In this document: one piece after another, positions 1 through 11,431 of the stretch | Layout: the number at the start of each line of letters is the position of its first letter | Numbering within the stretch: position 1 is the first letter of the stretch | Source: Henricia sp. BOLD:AAB3569 | Taxonomy: Eukaryota > Echinodermata > Asteroidea > Spinulosida > Echinasteridae | Assembly: GCA_037783545.1 (NCBI GenBank) | Contig: JBBELK010000052.1 | Span: 2,418,001-2,482,000, forward strand | DNA length: 64,000 bases | Direction of reading: 5' to 3' | Program-made: the position numbers and the translations under genes | The notes under the pieces: generated by a model | Databases searched by the model: none | What the model saw: only the letters and a program-made list of their open reading frames with translations | What the model was told of the DNA's origin: nothing

Positions 1-239
1 AAGACATCTGGGAAAACAGGTTCATTCCGTGACTTCAAACACATCTAAAAATCCCCAAGGTTGTTAATTGACAATCCAGGAGGGTTTTATCCATGTCAGG
101 ACTCACAAAATTAGTTATTTTCCGAAGAATCTGTAAAATCCGTGTTCCACCCGACACCCTTATTTGCCTCATGTGCGGTCATGCATGAAACATAATTTAA
201 TTGAACTGCTACTAAAATACACAGGAGAACTTATCCAAA

Positions 240-306
240 ATGTTTTTGTTATTGTTGTATATTTTATGGCATCTTCGGCAACTAAGGCCCTTTATGCCAT
301 CAACTA
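240..306 (-). mobile_element. SINE type 1, tail fragment
   Basis: TTGTTGTATATTTTATGGCA and the GCAACTAAGGCCCTTTATGCC segment match the 3' part of the complete SINEs. The head is missing where the foldback at 311-457 begins. Confidence 0.7.
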
Positions 307-310
307 TTAT

Positions 311-457
311 ACACATATGGACTGGCAATGAAGTCACTAGTGCACGTCTATGGGCCCCGAGGGACTGTGAGTGAATAGGACCCTCTTGTGGTCACTCACA
401 TTCACGAGGGGCACATAGACGTGCACTAGAGACCGAATTATGCCAGTCCGTATGTGT
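311..457. mobile_element. Foldback element
   Basis: Inverted arms ACACATATGGACTGGCA (311-327) and its near complement (441-457) enclose a second inverted pair around AGTGCACGTCTATG. The transcript would form a long hairpin. It directly abuts a truncated SINE tail at 240-306. Non-coding. Confidence 0.7.
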
Positions 458-543
458 TTTTTAACACGCCTCGGGCAAAAATACACACATGTACAGATGG
501 AATTCAATTTAATACATTAACAAGCAACCTCCAGAGGGCGCAG

Positions 544-578
544 TTACCGGTCACTAGTTTTTGAGACTAGTGACCGGT
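544..578. repeat. Perfect hairpin
   Basis: TTACCGGTCACTAGT and ACTAGTGACCGGT are inverted around a short loop, forming a strong stem. Nothing marks it as a gene regulatory site. Confidence 0.6.
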
Positions 579-1132
579 CAGGAACACTAGCAGGGAAACA
601 CGGACGCGTGAAGTCTTAAGCCCAATGGGAACCTATTCTCGCCAAATGCTGTAGCACACACTCTTGGTAACTACTTGGATTAAATAAAAAATACAATACA
701 TTTATGTTTTCATTTGAAGTAGGTTCAGAGAACACGACAACAGAAACAAAATTTTCTAGTATTTTCAGTTCCCATAACAATAAAGGTAGTATACTTGTTT
801 GGTAAACTGTTAAAATGGCATTATTTCCACTGGCAATTAAAAGCATAGGTCGCGAAAACTACCTTGTAGAAATTTCAGCCACATAGATGCAGCAATACTT
901 CAGAAAACCTGAAAAATCCAAGCACGGTTTTTGGAGATTCAAATAATTGTGTAATTCTTTTCATGAATGGGGGCAATTCAGACGAAATAATTTCACAGAA
1001 TGATTACTCCATTACCATTTTGATAACAAGTAAACTTAATAATTCAGAAGAAGAAAAAATTGGAGGGTAATTATCAAACAAGTAGACTACCTTTAACCTT
1101 TGAAAAGTGTTTTTGTGAGTATAACAACGTTC

Positions 1133-1350
1133 GCGCATAAACGCGACGCGCGTCACTTTAAGAAAAAGCGGTCTGGAGGGAATTTGGAGTGAAACGACGC
1201 ACTGAAAACCACAGAATTACATGTACAAAAACACTTTCCGCCCAAGTTTCCTTTATTTGTGGTTTTCAGACTGGTGCATCATTTCACCCCAAATTCCCTC
1301 CAAACCGCTTTTTCCCATTGGGACGCGCGTCGCTTTTACGCGCGAAAAGG
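1133..1350. mobile_element. Foldback MITE, copy 1 (GACGCGCGTC ends)
   Basis: Outer arms contain GCGACGCGCGTC and AAAAAGCG.TTGGAGGGAATTTGGAGTG in inverted order. A second copy with the same arms lies at 31097-31318. Short open frames here are not genes. Confidence 0.65.
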
Positions 1351-2600
1351 CTCAAGGGGCGTTCACACTATCGCGGAAAAAAATGGCTTTGCGGGCAGCT
1401 GCTCTACATAGGGTTGTACAGAAACTGGTTTGCCGTTTGCGCGCGGCCTTTTGCGACGCGCAGAACGTTTTGAGCTGGGTCAAAGTTCAAATCTGTTGAA
1501 CTTTGACCGCGGTGCGCTGACCTTTCCAACGCGCAGACTATGAGGTATCAGAGAAGCCTCACGTTACTGGAGTGAAATTTTCTATTTTGGAAAGATTGGC
1601 GATTGGGACATCATGCAACGCGGTGAGCGCAGCGCGGCAAAGTGATTTTTTTCTGCAATAGTGTGAACCCCCTTCAGTGTGAATCCGCCCTTAAGGGGAG
1701 TTCACACTATCGCGGAAAAATCACACTGTTCCATTGGTTTGTACACAAACTGGTTTGCCGCTTGTGCGCGGCCTATCGCGACGCGCAAAACGTTTTGAGC
1801 TGGGTCAAAGTTCAAATTTGTTGAACTTTGACCGCGGTGCGCTGACCTTTCCAGCGCGCAGCCAATGAGGTATCAGAGAAGCCCCAAGTTACCATCCTGA
1901 GATCTCAGGGAATTTCCACTCTGCGAAGCGACGTGACAATACCCTGAGGAAATACACGCAAATCTGTGGAGCGAGCTGGCTGTTGTCTTGAGCCAACTCA
2001 CGCCCGAGTCATTTTGATGTAATTTAATCAATTCGGTCATGTTATGCCGAAAAAATTTGTTTCTATACTTTCCAGAAATTGTATTGGGTTCCGTTCCTTA
2101 TGACTGTCCCATTCCTACCAAACTTTCAAACGGCGAACCTTATTTACTCCGCAGTTTTTCAAATTAATAACAGGGATGCATGCTGACGAATGTAATGGAA
2201 CGGATTCCCCAGTATGCTTTAAATAGCAGCCAATCGCCGACGCGGACAACGGCCAGCATTACCGAGTACATGTATCACATGCATGCATGGTGTTTACAAT
2301 CTGCGCGCGTGACATTTGAATGCTTGCAATCGTGCTACAATGCACTGCAAGCGTCCTGATTGGTCCAGCAGAGGCGACAGGATTTCTGTCGCTAGTCCCA
2401 CCGCCAAATGGGGCCTTTTTCAACAGGGCCACTGTACGTCGGAGTTGGGGAGTGCGTTAAAGGGGCACTGTTGCAAGAGGATGCAAGTTACCAGAGTGAA
2501 ATTTTATTTTTTGGAATAATCGGCGATTGGGAGCTCATGCAATGCGGTGAGCGCAGCGCGAAAGTGTGATTTTTCCGCGATAGTGTGTATCCGCCTTTAG
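1350..2600. repeat. Local cluster of TCACACTATCGCGGAAA repeats
   Basis: A block with GTTCACACTATCGCGGAAAAA, GTCAAAGTTCAAAT.TGTTGAACTTTGACC and GCGCTGACCTTTCC occurs at about 1361-1555 and 1693-1875. A reduced copy lies around 2460-2600, and a weak one near 3020-3160. These are decayed MITE copies in a head-to-tail cluster, with no gene. Confidence 0.6.
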
Positions 2601-3648
2601 TCTGAAAATAGAATGCCTTTTACTGTGGAAGGGTTAGTAAGAGTATTTAAAGCCGTACTTTGCAGGATTATACCAATTACTTTGGCTTCCACGTGCAATG
2701 TCGCTGACCCCGAATTAACGTCCTTCGGTCTTCCAAAAAGCTAAAAATAAGTATACCTCGAGTTCTCTGATGACTTGAAATACTCGCAGGGGATTTTGGC
2801 CGTCCTGGAAACGTTTATAAATAGATGACCCATCTATATGTTCCTAATTACTAGGGCTGACGCAAACTCAGTATTGAAACATGGTGGTGTTGAAACGAGT
2901 AGATTTTTAAAAGTCACATTTTAGGAAGGAAATTTTGTTAAAATCTTGTTTCCATGGGGATATCGGTAAAAATAGCCTGGATGGTACGCTCAGCGTCTCG
3001 TATGACGTCATACTGCGCTAAATTTAGAAAGCCGCGTTCATATATCGCGGGAAATGTTTTTGCGCGTATGTGCATTTGTTTCCACGGAGCTGAGCACACG
3101 AGTGGAATTCCCCATTCTCTGATACAGAGCGGTAAGCGCGCAGCGCGCGCACGTGATTTTTTTCTGCAGCGTGAAATTTCGTCAAAATAACGAAATAAAA
3201 CGTGTTTTTTTACTTGAAATCGATGTCAACTTTCAAAACCAGAACGTTTTCAAACTGCAATGATGCATTCAAGAAAGTGGATAAACGATTTGGGGTTATG
3301 TGACTGGTTTAAGTTGCCGATCAACATGTTCAATCAACGTGGTCCAGCTTTAAAAATACATAGAGTAATGTGCAATGTATTACAGGTACCGCACGGTCAC
3401 CATGTACCAGCTGGCACCACCTGGAAACAGCCCGATCTGCCAGGTATAGTATGGTGCTTGAGTCACTCGTACGCGAGCGCCGTATAGCGCGAAGGCGGGA
3501 CTATAGTATTTATGCGAATAGCAATATTATAAGGTGTCTCTAGGATTTATGCAAATCTATCACGCAACAGGTGTATTGGGAGGAGTTGGGGTGTGATTCT
3601 TTTGCCAAAAATGTGGACAAACCTCCCTTTGCATGCAACGACCATTAA

Positions 3649-4167
3649 ATATAGTATACATGATTGGTAAACTGTTACAAATAGTTTTATCCCCCTGTGT
3701 GATTGAAGATATGCATGATTAAAACCAACCCGAGCAAAAACCAGCTCCGTACTTCGTCTAACTTGTGAGAAAACAGTCAAAGAAGGGTTTGCAGTAATTT
3801 CGCCCCAAAACCACTTCCCCCGAACCATTTCGCCCATGAACTACGGCCTGTGCACGAAGTGGTTTTGGGGCGAAGTGGCATTTGGGCGATGTAGTGTTTG
3901 GACGAAGTGATTTGGGGCGAAATGGCACTCGGGCGAAGTGGTTTGGTGCGAAATGGCACTTGGGCGAAATGGTTTTGGGGCGAATTGAATTTTCGTCTCA
4001 TGAGACGAAAACTAATTGTTTTACTCATTTCTCAAAGACTATAGCACTTCAGACAAAACCATTTCAGGGGAACTTTTCTACGGTCATTACGTTAATATTG
4101 TGTATAAGTTAGGCGTAAATCTGTGAAAATTTCTGATTTTCGAGATTACCAATGATGTATACTGCCT
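3649..4167. mobile_element. TTAA MITE family A, copy 1
   Basis: TTAA at 3645-3648 precedes ATATAGTATACATGATTGGTA. The far end is GTATACTGCCT. The middle is two inverted blocks of 15-16-bp units of the type GCGAAGTGGTTTTGGG, and a palindrome CGTCTCATGAGACG. Five other copies lie in the window. Non-coding; open frames here are repeat artefacts. Confidence 0.75.
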
Positions 4168-4659
4168 TTAGCGTCATAACAAGAAGCTAGAAGGTCATAG
4201 AGAAAAGCAGTGACATCATAAAGTACACCCGGGGGGTGTAAACCTACTAAATTGCCGAGTTACCCATCTTCCAAACAGGATTAACTTCTTATTTTCGTCC
4301 CACTTACTTAGATAATCTTTTCTGTAAAATTAGGGCTATCTCTTCCGCCGTGAGACAACTTGAAAGTTAAAGCCCAAAAGCTGTACCGAAGATACAAATC
4401 CAGCAAAATCGCGGAGACGCGTCATCCTTTGACCTTTGTTGAAGCCATGACTCAGAGGTTACACTTTGCTTCTCTCACACAAGGAAAGTGATCAGGCACC
4501 ACCACCCGCCCGGAAACCGGATCAAGACCCCTACAGTTTCTGGACAGCTTTGCCGACTACTGTATAGGGGGGAATTTTTCTATAGCAATGCCGGGGTAAT
4601 GTGAAGGAGACAGTACTGTTATTTCTAGAGACAGACAAATTGAACCAGCTATTGGCAAA

Positions 4660-4711
4660 ATGGCGGCAAGACTGTTTCGAAGGTGGATGGAAGTTGCTAT
4701 TCTTGTAACGG
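4660..4711 (+). CDS. Gene 1, exon 1: leader start (phase-1 donor)
   Basis: The ATG at 4660 is preceded by CAAA, a favourable start context. It opens 17 codons, MAARLFRRWMEVAILVT, a basic N-terminus followed by a hydrophobic run. One further G (4711) precedes a strong donor, GTAAGT, at 4712. The phase (one base of the next codon) matches the acceptor at 7291/7292, and the joined reading continues as hydrophobic VLTITTC, completing a plausible signal peptide. The intron would be 2580 bp and contains a foldback element and SINE copies. The same design is seen in five more genes downstream. Transcript data are lacking, so the pairing rests on phase, motif strength and the repeated pattern. Confidence 0.65.
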
Positions 4712-4849
4712 GTAAGTTTCGTACAATAATGCATTATTTTCCCATTATATTCAATTAAATCGCATTCACTCGTAATAGGCCTATGTATTTTCGACTCGCT
4801 ATTATCTTTCGACATTAACACAAAATAATAAGAAATTTGGGGCGCATTT

Positions 4850-5248
4850 AATATGATTATTATTATTACATTTTATTAATATGGTTATTATTATTACATG
4901 AGCACGTACAGCGCATGTTCACATGCGCTGTACATTACTATAAGTTTACAGAAGCTTAAACATCGAGATACATAGGTGGGTGGCGCCATTGGCAGCCGAC
5001 AGCCAGATAAACCGGGGAATCCTCTTTTACGCTTCACGAAAGAGTGCCTCTAGGATCTTTTAGGTGCGTTACTCAACACACTGGGCCAACAGCTTTACAT
5101 CCCTTCCGAAGGATGGAGCAATTGTGGTTAGATACCTTGCTCAAGGGCACAGGTACCATGGCCGGGTATCGAACCCGAAACCCCATGTTTTCACCCGGGT
5201 ATTGCGAGTAAACACAATACGACCCAAACCACTCTGCCACGGTACACC
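4850..5248 (-). mobile_element. tRNA-derived SINE type 2 (Leu/Ser-like head), copy 1
   Basis: Read on the minus strand, the head is a tRNA-like promoter with GTGGC.GAGTGGTTTGGGTCG (box A side) and GGGTTCGATACCC (box B). The body contains CACCTATGTATCTCGATG and it ends in ATT/TAA repeats at 4850-4900. It lies in the intron of gene 1. Confidence 0.7.
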
Positions 5249-5250
5249 AC

Positions 5251-5562
5251 ATATGTGACCCGCTCTGCAAAAAACGGTCTTAAGTCACGCTGGCTAGTAT
5301 TCTTTTTGTGACCATAAAAAGAAATCCGAGGCAAATCCACGCTCAATAAAATACCTAAACACAAAAGAAATTCCAGGCGTAACGCAGACATTCCAGGGGG
5401 AACACAGACATTCCAGGCGGTATATGGGCACCGCCAGGAATTTCCATTGTGTTTTGGTATTTTATTGAGCGTGGATTTGCCGCGGATTTCTTTTTATGGT
5501 CGCAATAAAGAATACTAGCCAGCGCGACTTAAGACCCTTTTTTGCAGAGCGGGTCACATATA
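5251..5562. mobile_element. Long foldback MITE with GTGACCCGCTCTGCAAAAAA ends
   Basis: Arms of about 130 bases from ATATGTGACCCGCTC (5251) to GAGCGGGTCACATAT (5562) are near-complementary. The centre is three copies of an ATTCCAGGCGG-like unit. Lies in the intron of gene 1, directly after a SINE. Confidence 0.78.
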
Positions 5563-5854
5563 TTAAGGGTACTGGAGTCAGCTAAATATTTGCACGTTAA
5601 ATTTTAATCATATTAAATCATTTAGGCTTAGTAAAGCCCCAACGTATATGCCTATGTAATAAATAGTTTTTATAAAGGAGAACATGGACATGTGTTACTT
5701 TTTAATGGGCTTATGGAACTTCAGCCAGTACCTTATCGAGATACATAGGTGGGTGGCGCCATTGGCTGTCGACGGCGAGAAACACATCTGTAATCCCCTT
5801 TATACTCTTCACGAAAGTGCTCCAGAGTCCATGGCTGTTAAGTGCGTTTCACTC

Positions 5855-6795
5855 CACGTCAAAATTAGCAGTTTTACTTTAAAATTCTTAAAATCTTATT
5901 TCTTACTTGTTCGAAAAGTTAATTGAACTAAAAATTCATAAAAATTATAAATCTGACCTTTTATTTACGTCTCTGAGGTAAACTGGTAACCCCAGGCCTT
6001 GATGTATCAAGTGTTTACACTTGATCTCGAGCCCGGGGTAAAAACACCGAGTTCGATCACCCTCGGGTCACAAACTGATTGTAAACGCTCTCGGGACCGG
6101 ATCAAACTCCGAAATGTTGGTCTCGATCTCGAGCTCGGGATCAGTCTGCGGTTAGATAAGCAATTAATATTTACCGCATCCTGCCGCATCCGCTCTACGC
6201 CCTAGCAGAGGAAAAGCCCGCACATTGTTTTGAACGTACGTGCACACATAGAGCATGACCTTTGACTGCAACTTCCGGTACCGCGCTCGAGATCAACTAC
6301 TGAATGTAAACGCGGCACTCATGATCATTGACGCATTCTTACCAGGGGATCAATCTTGATCCCGAGCTCAGTGGAAACACGATTTGTTTAAGTTTCTGTT
6401 GGTGGTTTTTATCTACATGTACTCTCAACAGAAGTGAACGTTCAAGTTGACGTTCAAACCAGATATATTGTTTTAATAGCCACGTTAATATTTCTGAGAT
6501 GCACCAAGCCCGAGCCTGTCATTCGTAAAGGTACTTGCGAACCGAAAACAAGAGGTCAAACATTTTTATTTGCTTGTGACAAACGTGGACAACATTTTCT
6601 TAATTTTATTTATTAAATCGATAGATTTTAAGGTGCCTTTTCCATTTATTTGAGTTTGGGCGCTTACAAATGCGGTACGGTAAAGTTAGTGATACATGTA
6701 ATTCAAAGAAGATCGCCACAACGTTAAAACCCTTTGCTATATTCCGGATTCTCTGACTGGTCTCCGGAAGTGTGACCCGAAACGAGACTTACAAG
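5855..6795. repeat. Dispersed repeat, copy 1 (intron of gene 1)
   Basis: TCACTCCACGTCAAAATTAG, ACCTTTTATTTACGTCTCTG, GTTGGTGGTTTTTAT and GTGTGACCCGAAACGAGACT occur in the same order at 49510-50215. This copy has extra CTCGAGCTCGGGATC-type sequence at 6010-6370. Confidence 0.68.
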
Positions 6796-7291
6796 GTCTA
6801 TTGGTACAGTGGTAAAATGTTTTGCCCAAGGCCAAGGCTACAGCTACCAACTACCGGGTATCGAACCCCAACACCGTTTTCACCTGAATGTTGGGAGCCA
6901 ATGACCGAAACCACTCGGCCACGTTACCCCAACTGTTTAGTGTTACGGTCTTCGGATGTGAGAGATGGTTGATTTTTTAAATTGTTACAACGACTTCCTG
7001 TGTGTTTCCGTAATGTGCACAGACAGTGCTGTACGCATCTAAACGGCAGCCATGAATGGAGCGACCAGGAGTTTATTATTGAGAATTTATAAATGTATTT
7101 ATATATTTGTAGACAAGCCAATAAGCCGCAGGGAAAATAAAAGCCTTTTGTACATGGTGCACAAGCGATATACAATGTACCTAGCACGGTTTGTCTCGCA
7201 GAGACACAGACACAGACACACGTATCATAAACAAATGATAAGAGACATATTTCAAACATTTAATTTTAGAAACGTGTCTTTTACTTCGCAG

Positions 7292-9525
7292 TTCTAACAA
7301 TAACCACCTGTGAAAGAACCGACGAACAACCAAAACTACCCGATATACAAATGAGGGGGCACGGGGGAGTCGGGCTTCCGTTCGAAGGACAGGAACCTTC
7401 CAGAAAGATTCCGACAGGCGTTGCTACAACCGACGCCCCAAAGGTCACGGAGAGACACCGGCCCTCACTTGTCGATCCCGCTAAAGGACCAAGTGGCAAG
7501 GGCGCACCCAACGGAAATCCTGGAACAGGCACTCGGAATGCAGGAGGAGGAAGAACGGATGCAGGGAGGGCTAGCAGAAGCTCTGGGACAGGTGAGAGGT
7601 CAGATGGGACTCTGGAGAATAACAACCCATTTCTAAGTGAATCTGTTGGTCCAAACGGCAACCCTGATGCAGGACAAGGAAATAGGAATCCCACACTTTC
7701 ATCCGGGAATCCAAGGAGAGGACACGAGACTCCGTCTTTAGGTGGTCCAAGGGATCCTTCCATCAACCCAGGTGAAGGACCAAGTGCAAGTGCACCAACA
7801 CAACCAAAGACGAACCCAAGTGGAGGGTCAGGAAACCCAAGTGGGAATCCACGAAATGGGAACCCAGGAAATGGGAACCCAGCTGAGAATAATCCCACAA
7901 AACCCAGCAGGAACCCAAGTGGAGGTCCAAGAAACCCAAATGCGAATCCACGTGAAAGGCCAGTAAATGGGAACCCGTCTGGGAACAATCCTACACAACC
8001 CAGAATGAACCCAAGTGGAGGTCCAAGAAACCCAAATGCGAATCCACGTGAAGGGCCAGAAAATGGGAACCCGTCGGGGAACAATCCTACACAACCCAGA
8101 AGGAACCCAAGTGGAGGTCCAAGAAACCCAAATGCGAATCCACGTGAAGGGCCAGGAAATGGGAACCCGTCCGGGAACAATCCTACACAACCCAGAAGGA
8201 ACCCAAGTGGAGGTCCAAGAAACCCAAATGCGAATCCACGTGAAGGGCCAGGAAATGGGAACCCGTCTGGGAACAATCCTACACAACCCAGAAGGAACCC
8301 AAGTGGAGGGTCAGGAAGCCCTGGACAACCAAATACAAATCCAGCCGGAGGAACAGGAAACGGAGGTTCGTCTCCAACGTACCCGAACAGAAATCCAGGG
8401 AATGAACCAGAAATCAAAAAGAATCCCAGTTCAGGAACCACAAACACTAATCCAGGTACGGGTGGGAGGGGTACAGGTTCTTCCCCAGGTGTGAATCCGG
8501 GTCAAGGACCTTCCCCGGGAAAACCAGCCTCGGGCCCGTCTCTGGCCGGTCCTGAACCTAGTTCTCCCAGCTCTTATCCGGGAATAGGTAAACCAAATAA
8601 GCCTCTCCTACCAGAACCTGTTAAACTGTTTGCTTCCAATGACGATGGTGGAATAATTGCTCCTCAGGGAAGCGAAACCAGCAGGAGCTCGGAGGAGATG
8701 GGAGGCCGGAGGATTTGGATTGCAGGCAGCAGCGGAACTGGAGGTAAGGGTTCTTCGGGAGGAGCCACGGGGAGCTCGGGACGAAATGAAACCAGCGACG
8801 ATACACTTGGGGTGGCCGGAGGCGCTGGAGGCACCGGAAAAGCAGGCGGGGCGAATCCAGGAATTGAAACTGGCCTTCCTGGTGTCGGTACAGGTGGCGG
8901 CACCGGTACAGGCGGTAGTGCAGTGGATCCTTATGAACCGAGTATAGATGCCGGGTTGGATAGCGTTGGAAGCATTGAACCTGATGGATCCATCACGGGT
9001 TCTGACGGAACCGGTAGAAGAGGTGGGTCTGGTACAGGGACGGGTACTTCTGGAACCGCGAGTAGGGGCTCTGGAGGAACTGTCGGCGGGACACCAGGAG
9101 GGAGAGGACCTACAGTGATCCCAACATCCATGCCGAAAGGGAGGCTAACACTGCTTCCAGTGGACAGGAACGCTAAAGTGCCCACACCGCAGCCCACGCC
9201 CCCACCTCGGCCAGTGCCCAGAGCCGGTAGTGGAGCGAAAGGAAGTAGGATTGAGCCAAGGACTCCTCCGTCGGTTACGATCGGAGGCGTCGTGAAACAC
9301 GTCAACCGCCAGGAAGACAATGGGAAGCTTGCCGGAGCCTTGGTTGGTGGCTTGACCGCAGGCCTGTCTTTACTCACGGGGTCGGCTCTGGCAGCCTACA
9401 TAATCCATAAAAGGAGAAGGGCGCCCCCAGTGCGAAAGACCGGAGTTTATGAGTCGATTGAGATGAGCGCGCAGCGTGAGTCACGTGTCATCGAAGAACC
9501 ACCTAAAGAGACTTCAGTCGGATAG
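7292..9525 (+). CDS. Gene 1, exon 2: Gly/Asn/Pro-rich repeat membrane protein
   Basis: The acceptor TTACTTCGCAG ends at 7291. Joined to exon 1 the protein is 761 residues. The ectodomain is almost entirely Gly, Pro, Asn, Ser, Thr and Arg. It carries a 32-residue (96-bp) tandem unit, with repeat starts at 7912, 8008, 8104, 8200 and a partial one at 8296. A second half is rich in Gly-Ser-Thr and Ser-Gly pairs. Residues about 697-722 form one Gly/Ala/Leu-rich transmembrane helix. It is followed by a 39-residue basic tail (HKRRRAPPVRK) with a Tyr-containing VYESIE segment, so topology should be type I. Repeats, lack of Cys in the repeat region and abundant Ser/Thr/Ser-Gly suggest an extended, glycosylated surface protein; this is inferred. 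No known domain is recognised. It is the longest and first member of the array. Confidence 0.75.
7912..8301 (+). repeat. 96-bp (32-residue) coding minisatellite in gene 1
   Basis: Units start at 7912, 8008, 8104, 8200 and (partial) 8296, exactly 96 bases apart. Each encodes NPSGGPRNPNANPREGP and then an Asn/Gly/Pro/Thr half. Inner units are nearly identical, while the outer ones diverge, as expected for unequal exchange within the exon. Confidence 0.92.
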
Positions 9526-9582
9526 CAACTAAGAAACAAAATCAATGAGTTAATTTAAGAGGAAACGTTGCGCTGGCATTTA

Positions 9583-9588
9583 AATAAA
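9583..9588 (+). terminator. Polyadenylation signal AATAAA, gene 1
   Basis: A canonical AATAAA lies about 58 bases after the gene 1 stop codon, the usual setting for a short 3' UTR. It is the only canonical hexamer close to that stop. Confidence 0.45.
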
Positions 9589-9772
9589 TGACCCCACATA
9601 TATTATAGACCCTCTGGACCGGCGGCCATGACAGGGGCGAGTTTTTATATTTAAATGATGTGACAAGACGTACAAAGCGCCTATTCGTCCATAACGCACG
9701 GTGACAATGTGACTGCTCCCTGTCGTGGCTGCCTGTGCAAAGGGTCAATAGGCCTACCTGAAATGTCAATAT

Positions 9773-10608
9773 GGGGCCAATTTTATGGAGCTGTTTAGCA
9801 GCCGATTTTGTGCTAACGGAGTTCCGGGCTATTTCATGGAAGCACTGGCAAACGTTTGCTAGCTTGAGCATGCCGCGGACGTGGAATAGCCTTAAAGTTA
9901 GCACAACCTTTCTGCTACAGTAAACACACGTTTTCAGCTGGTACTTAATACCCCAGTCACAATTATCTTGCGATGGGTTTGCGAGTAGTTTGCGACGGAT
10001 TTCTGGGCATTTTCGGCCGGGACCCCAGGGGACTCCTTGCGGCTGCCGGGTCATTTTTGAGCATCGGGCGGGCATCGAGTTACTTTTAGCTCGGACTTAA
10101 AATCTGGTGCGGCGTTTTGCATCGCAAACTGATCGCCAATAAATCGGTTGATGCCTGGCCGATGTCCGGCAGGGCATCGCACACATCGGGCGGGCGCCGG
10201 CCCAAATTTTGGACAACCCAGACAATCCATATATCGGCCAGGCGCCGCCCAGGCGCCGCCCAGACGTCGCTTAGACGCCGGCCGGGCCCCTCCCGGCGTC
10301 CGGCCGACTTGGCGGCGCCCGGCCGGAAATCGGCCAGACATCGGCCGGGGTATCGCAGTGACAAAGGCAGGACATCGGCAGGACATCATATGAGTGCCTG
10401 CCGGACACCGGCCGATAAACTGGCAAATAATTCGACCCCATTCCGTCATGGCAGCGTGCGGGGCACTTTTAATTGTGACTGTGACCGCCCTATCGCGCGA
10501 TCTTTCGCCGACCTCTACACGCCGTCCGATGCCTATAAATCGCACACGCCGCCCGGCCTCCGCTTTAATTGTGACTTAGGTATAAGCAGCGCCATGAAAT
10601 TGGCCCCT
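9773..10608. mobile_element. TIR element with GC-rich ATCGGCC-type filling
   Basis: GGGGCCAATTTTATGGAGCTG at the left and ATGAAATTGGCCCC at the right are inverted, and match the ends of the foldback at 45470-45720. The interior 10130-10400 is dense in CGGCC/GGCGCC and degenerate ATCGGCCGGG units, unlike the AT-rich surroundings. Long open frames here come from base composition. Confidence 0.55.
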
Positions 10609-11056
10609 GGTAAGTTTTGGCCAACTATAAAATCCTCAAGTCTGAAAGAGTGTATTCATTCTGGTCAAAATATTCTTGGGTTTCACTTGGCTTGACAACG
10701 GTTGTTATCCACCATTACCATGGCACGCCAAAGCGAAAATAATTCAACACTGAAAATTTTATGTTGACGCATATTTTCGCAATATTTTCGCAACCATGTC
10801 GATTGCTGTGAAATACATTGTGAAATACATGTATGATACATGTATGATATTGCGCGTAAAGCCTAGTTTTGAACGCAAACGTGCAAGTGGCGAATTTATT
10901 GTGTCGGCTCCTTTCGCGAGTGTGTTCAAAACGATGACTTACACGCATAGCGCCCCCACACATCGGAGGCTATGATGTCATGACCTGTGACCTGTGACAG
11001 CGGGTCATGACATCGGCGTATTGTGTTCCTGCTTGTGTTTCATCGGTTCATATTAA

Positions 11057-11431
11057 AGTTGCACTGCCCGTGTTTCGGTGAAAAGATTTTAAAAAATAAT
11101 TTACACAAGCGAACGAATTTAGAAAGCTTACGTGTCTCTGTAACGAAAAATATCAAAAACTTGAATTTCCGACGTCGAGAACTGGAGATTATTGGTCTAA
11201 GCCTTTTTCCTAAAACGTCAAAACATAATACGTCAACACTCTCTCGATTAAATGACCTGCCAGCCATTTAATCATTTCTTGTTTTTAATCGACTGGCATT
11301 AATCCTTGACAGATTTTTGCGTTCTTGGTTCCAAATGAAAGCTAATAACATTTTCTATTCTAGACAAATACCTATTTATCTTTTAAAAATAAATTGACGC
11401 CCAAATCGGCCAAAACACGGGCAGTGCAACT
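11057..11431. mobile_element. TTAA MITE, AGTTGCACTGCCCGTGTTT ends, copy 1
   Basis: TTAA at 11053-11056 and 11432-11435. Termini AGTTGCACTGCCCGTGTTT and the complement GGGCAGTGCAACT. A second copy with the same interior (AAGCTTACGTGTCTCTGTAA) is at 29942-30383. Probably piggyBac-type; no transposase. Confidence 0.78.

Noticed and set aside
3547-4112. Several short frames on both strands within the GCGAAGTGG-rich sequence
   Set aside because: All come from the repeat units of MITE family A, and recur at every copy.
7281-8447. 388-codon minus-strand frame opposite gene 1
   Set aside because: It is the antisense of the 96-bp repeat, which lacks stops in several frames. The sense frame has leader, acceptor and transmembrane helix.
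10593-10608. ATG-AAA-TTG-GCC-CCT-G before GTAAG, resembling a seventh leader exon with TATAAA upstream
   Set aside because: The sequence is the terminal repeat of a MITE family (compare 45700-45720), too short and not hydrophobic enough, and no matching second exon follows.
10117-10695. 192-codon frame in GC-rich sequence
   Set aside because: Stop codons are rare there owing to composition. It lies in a TIR-bounded element and shows no domain.
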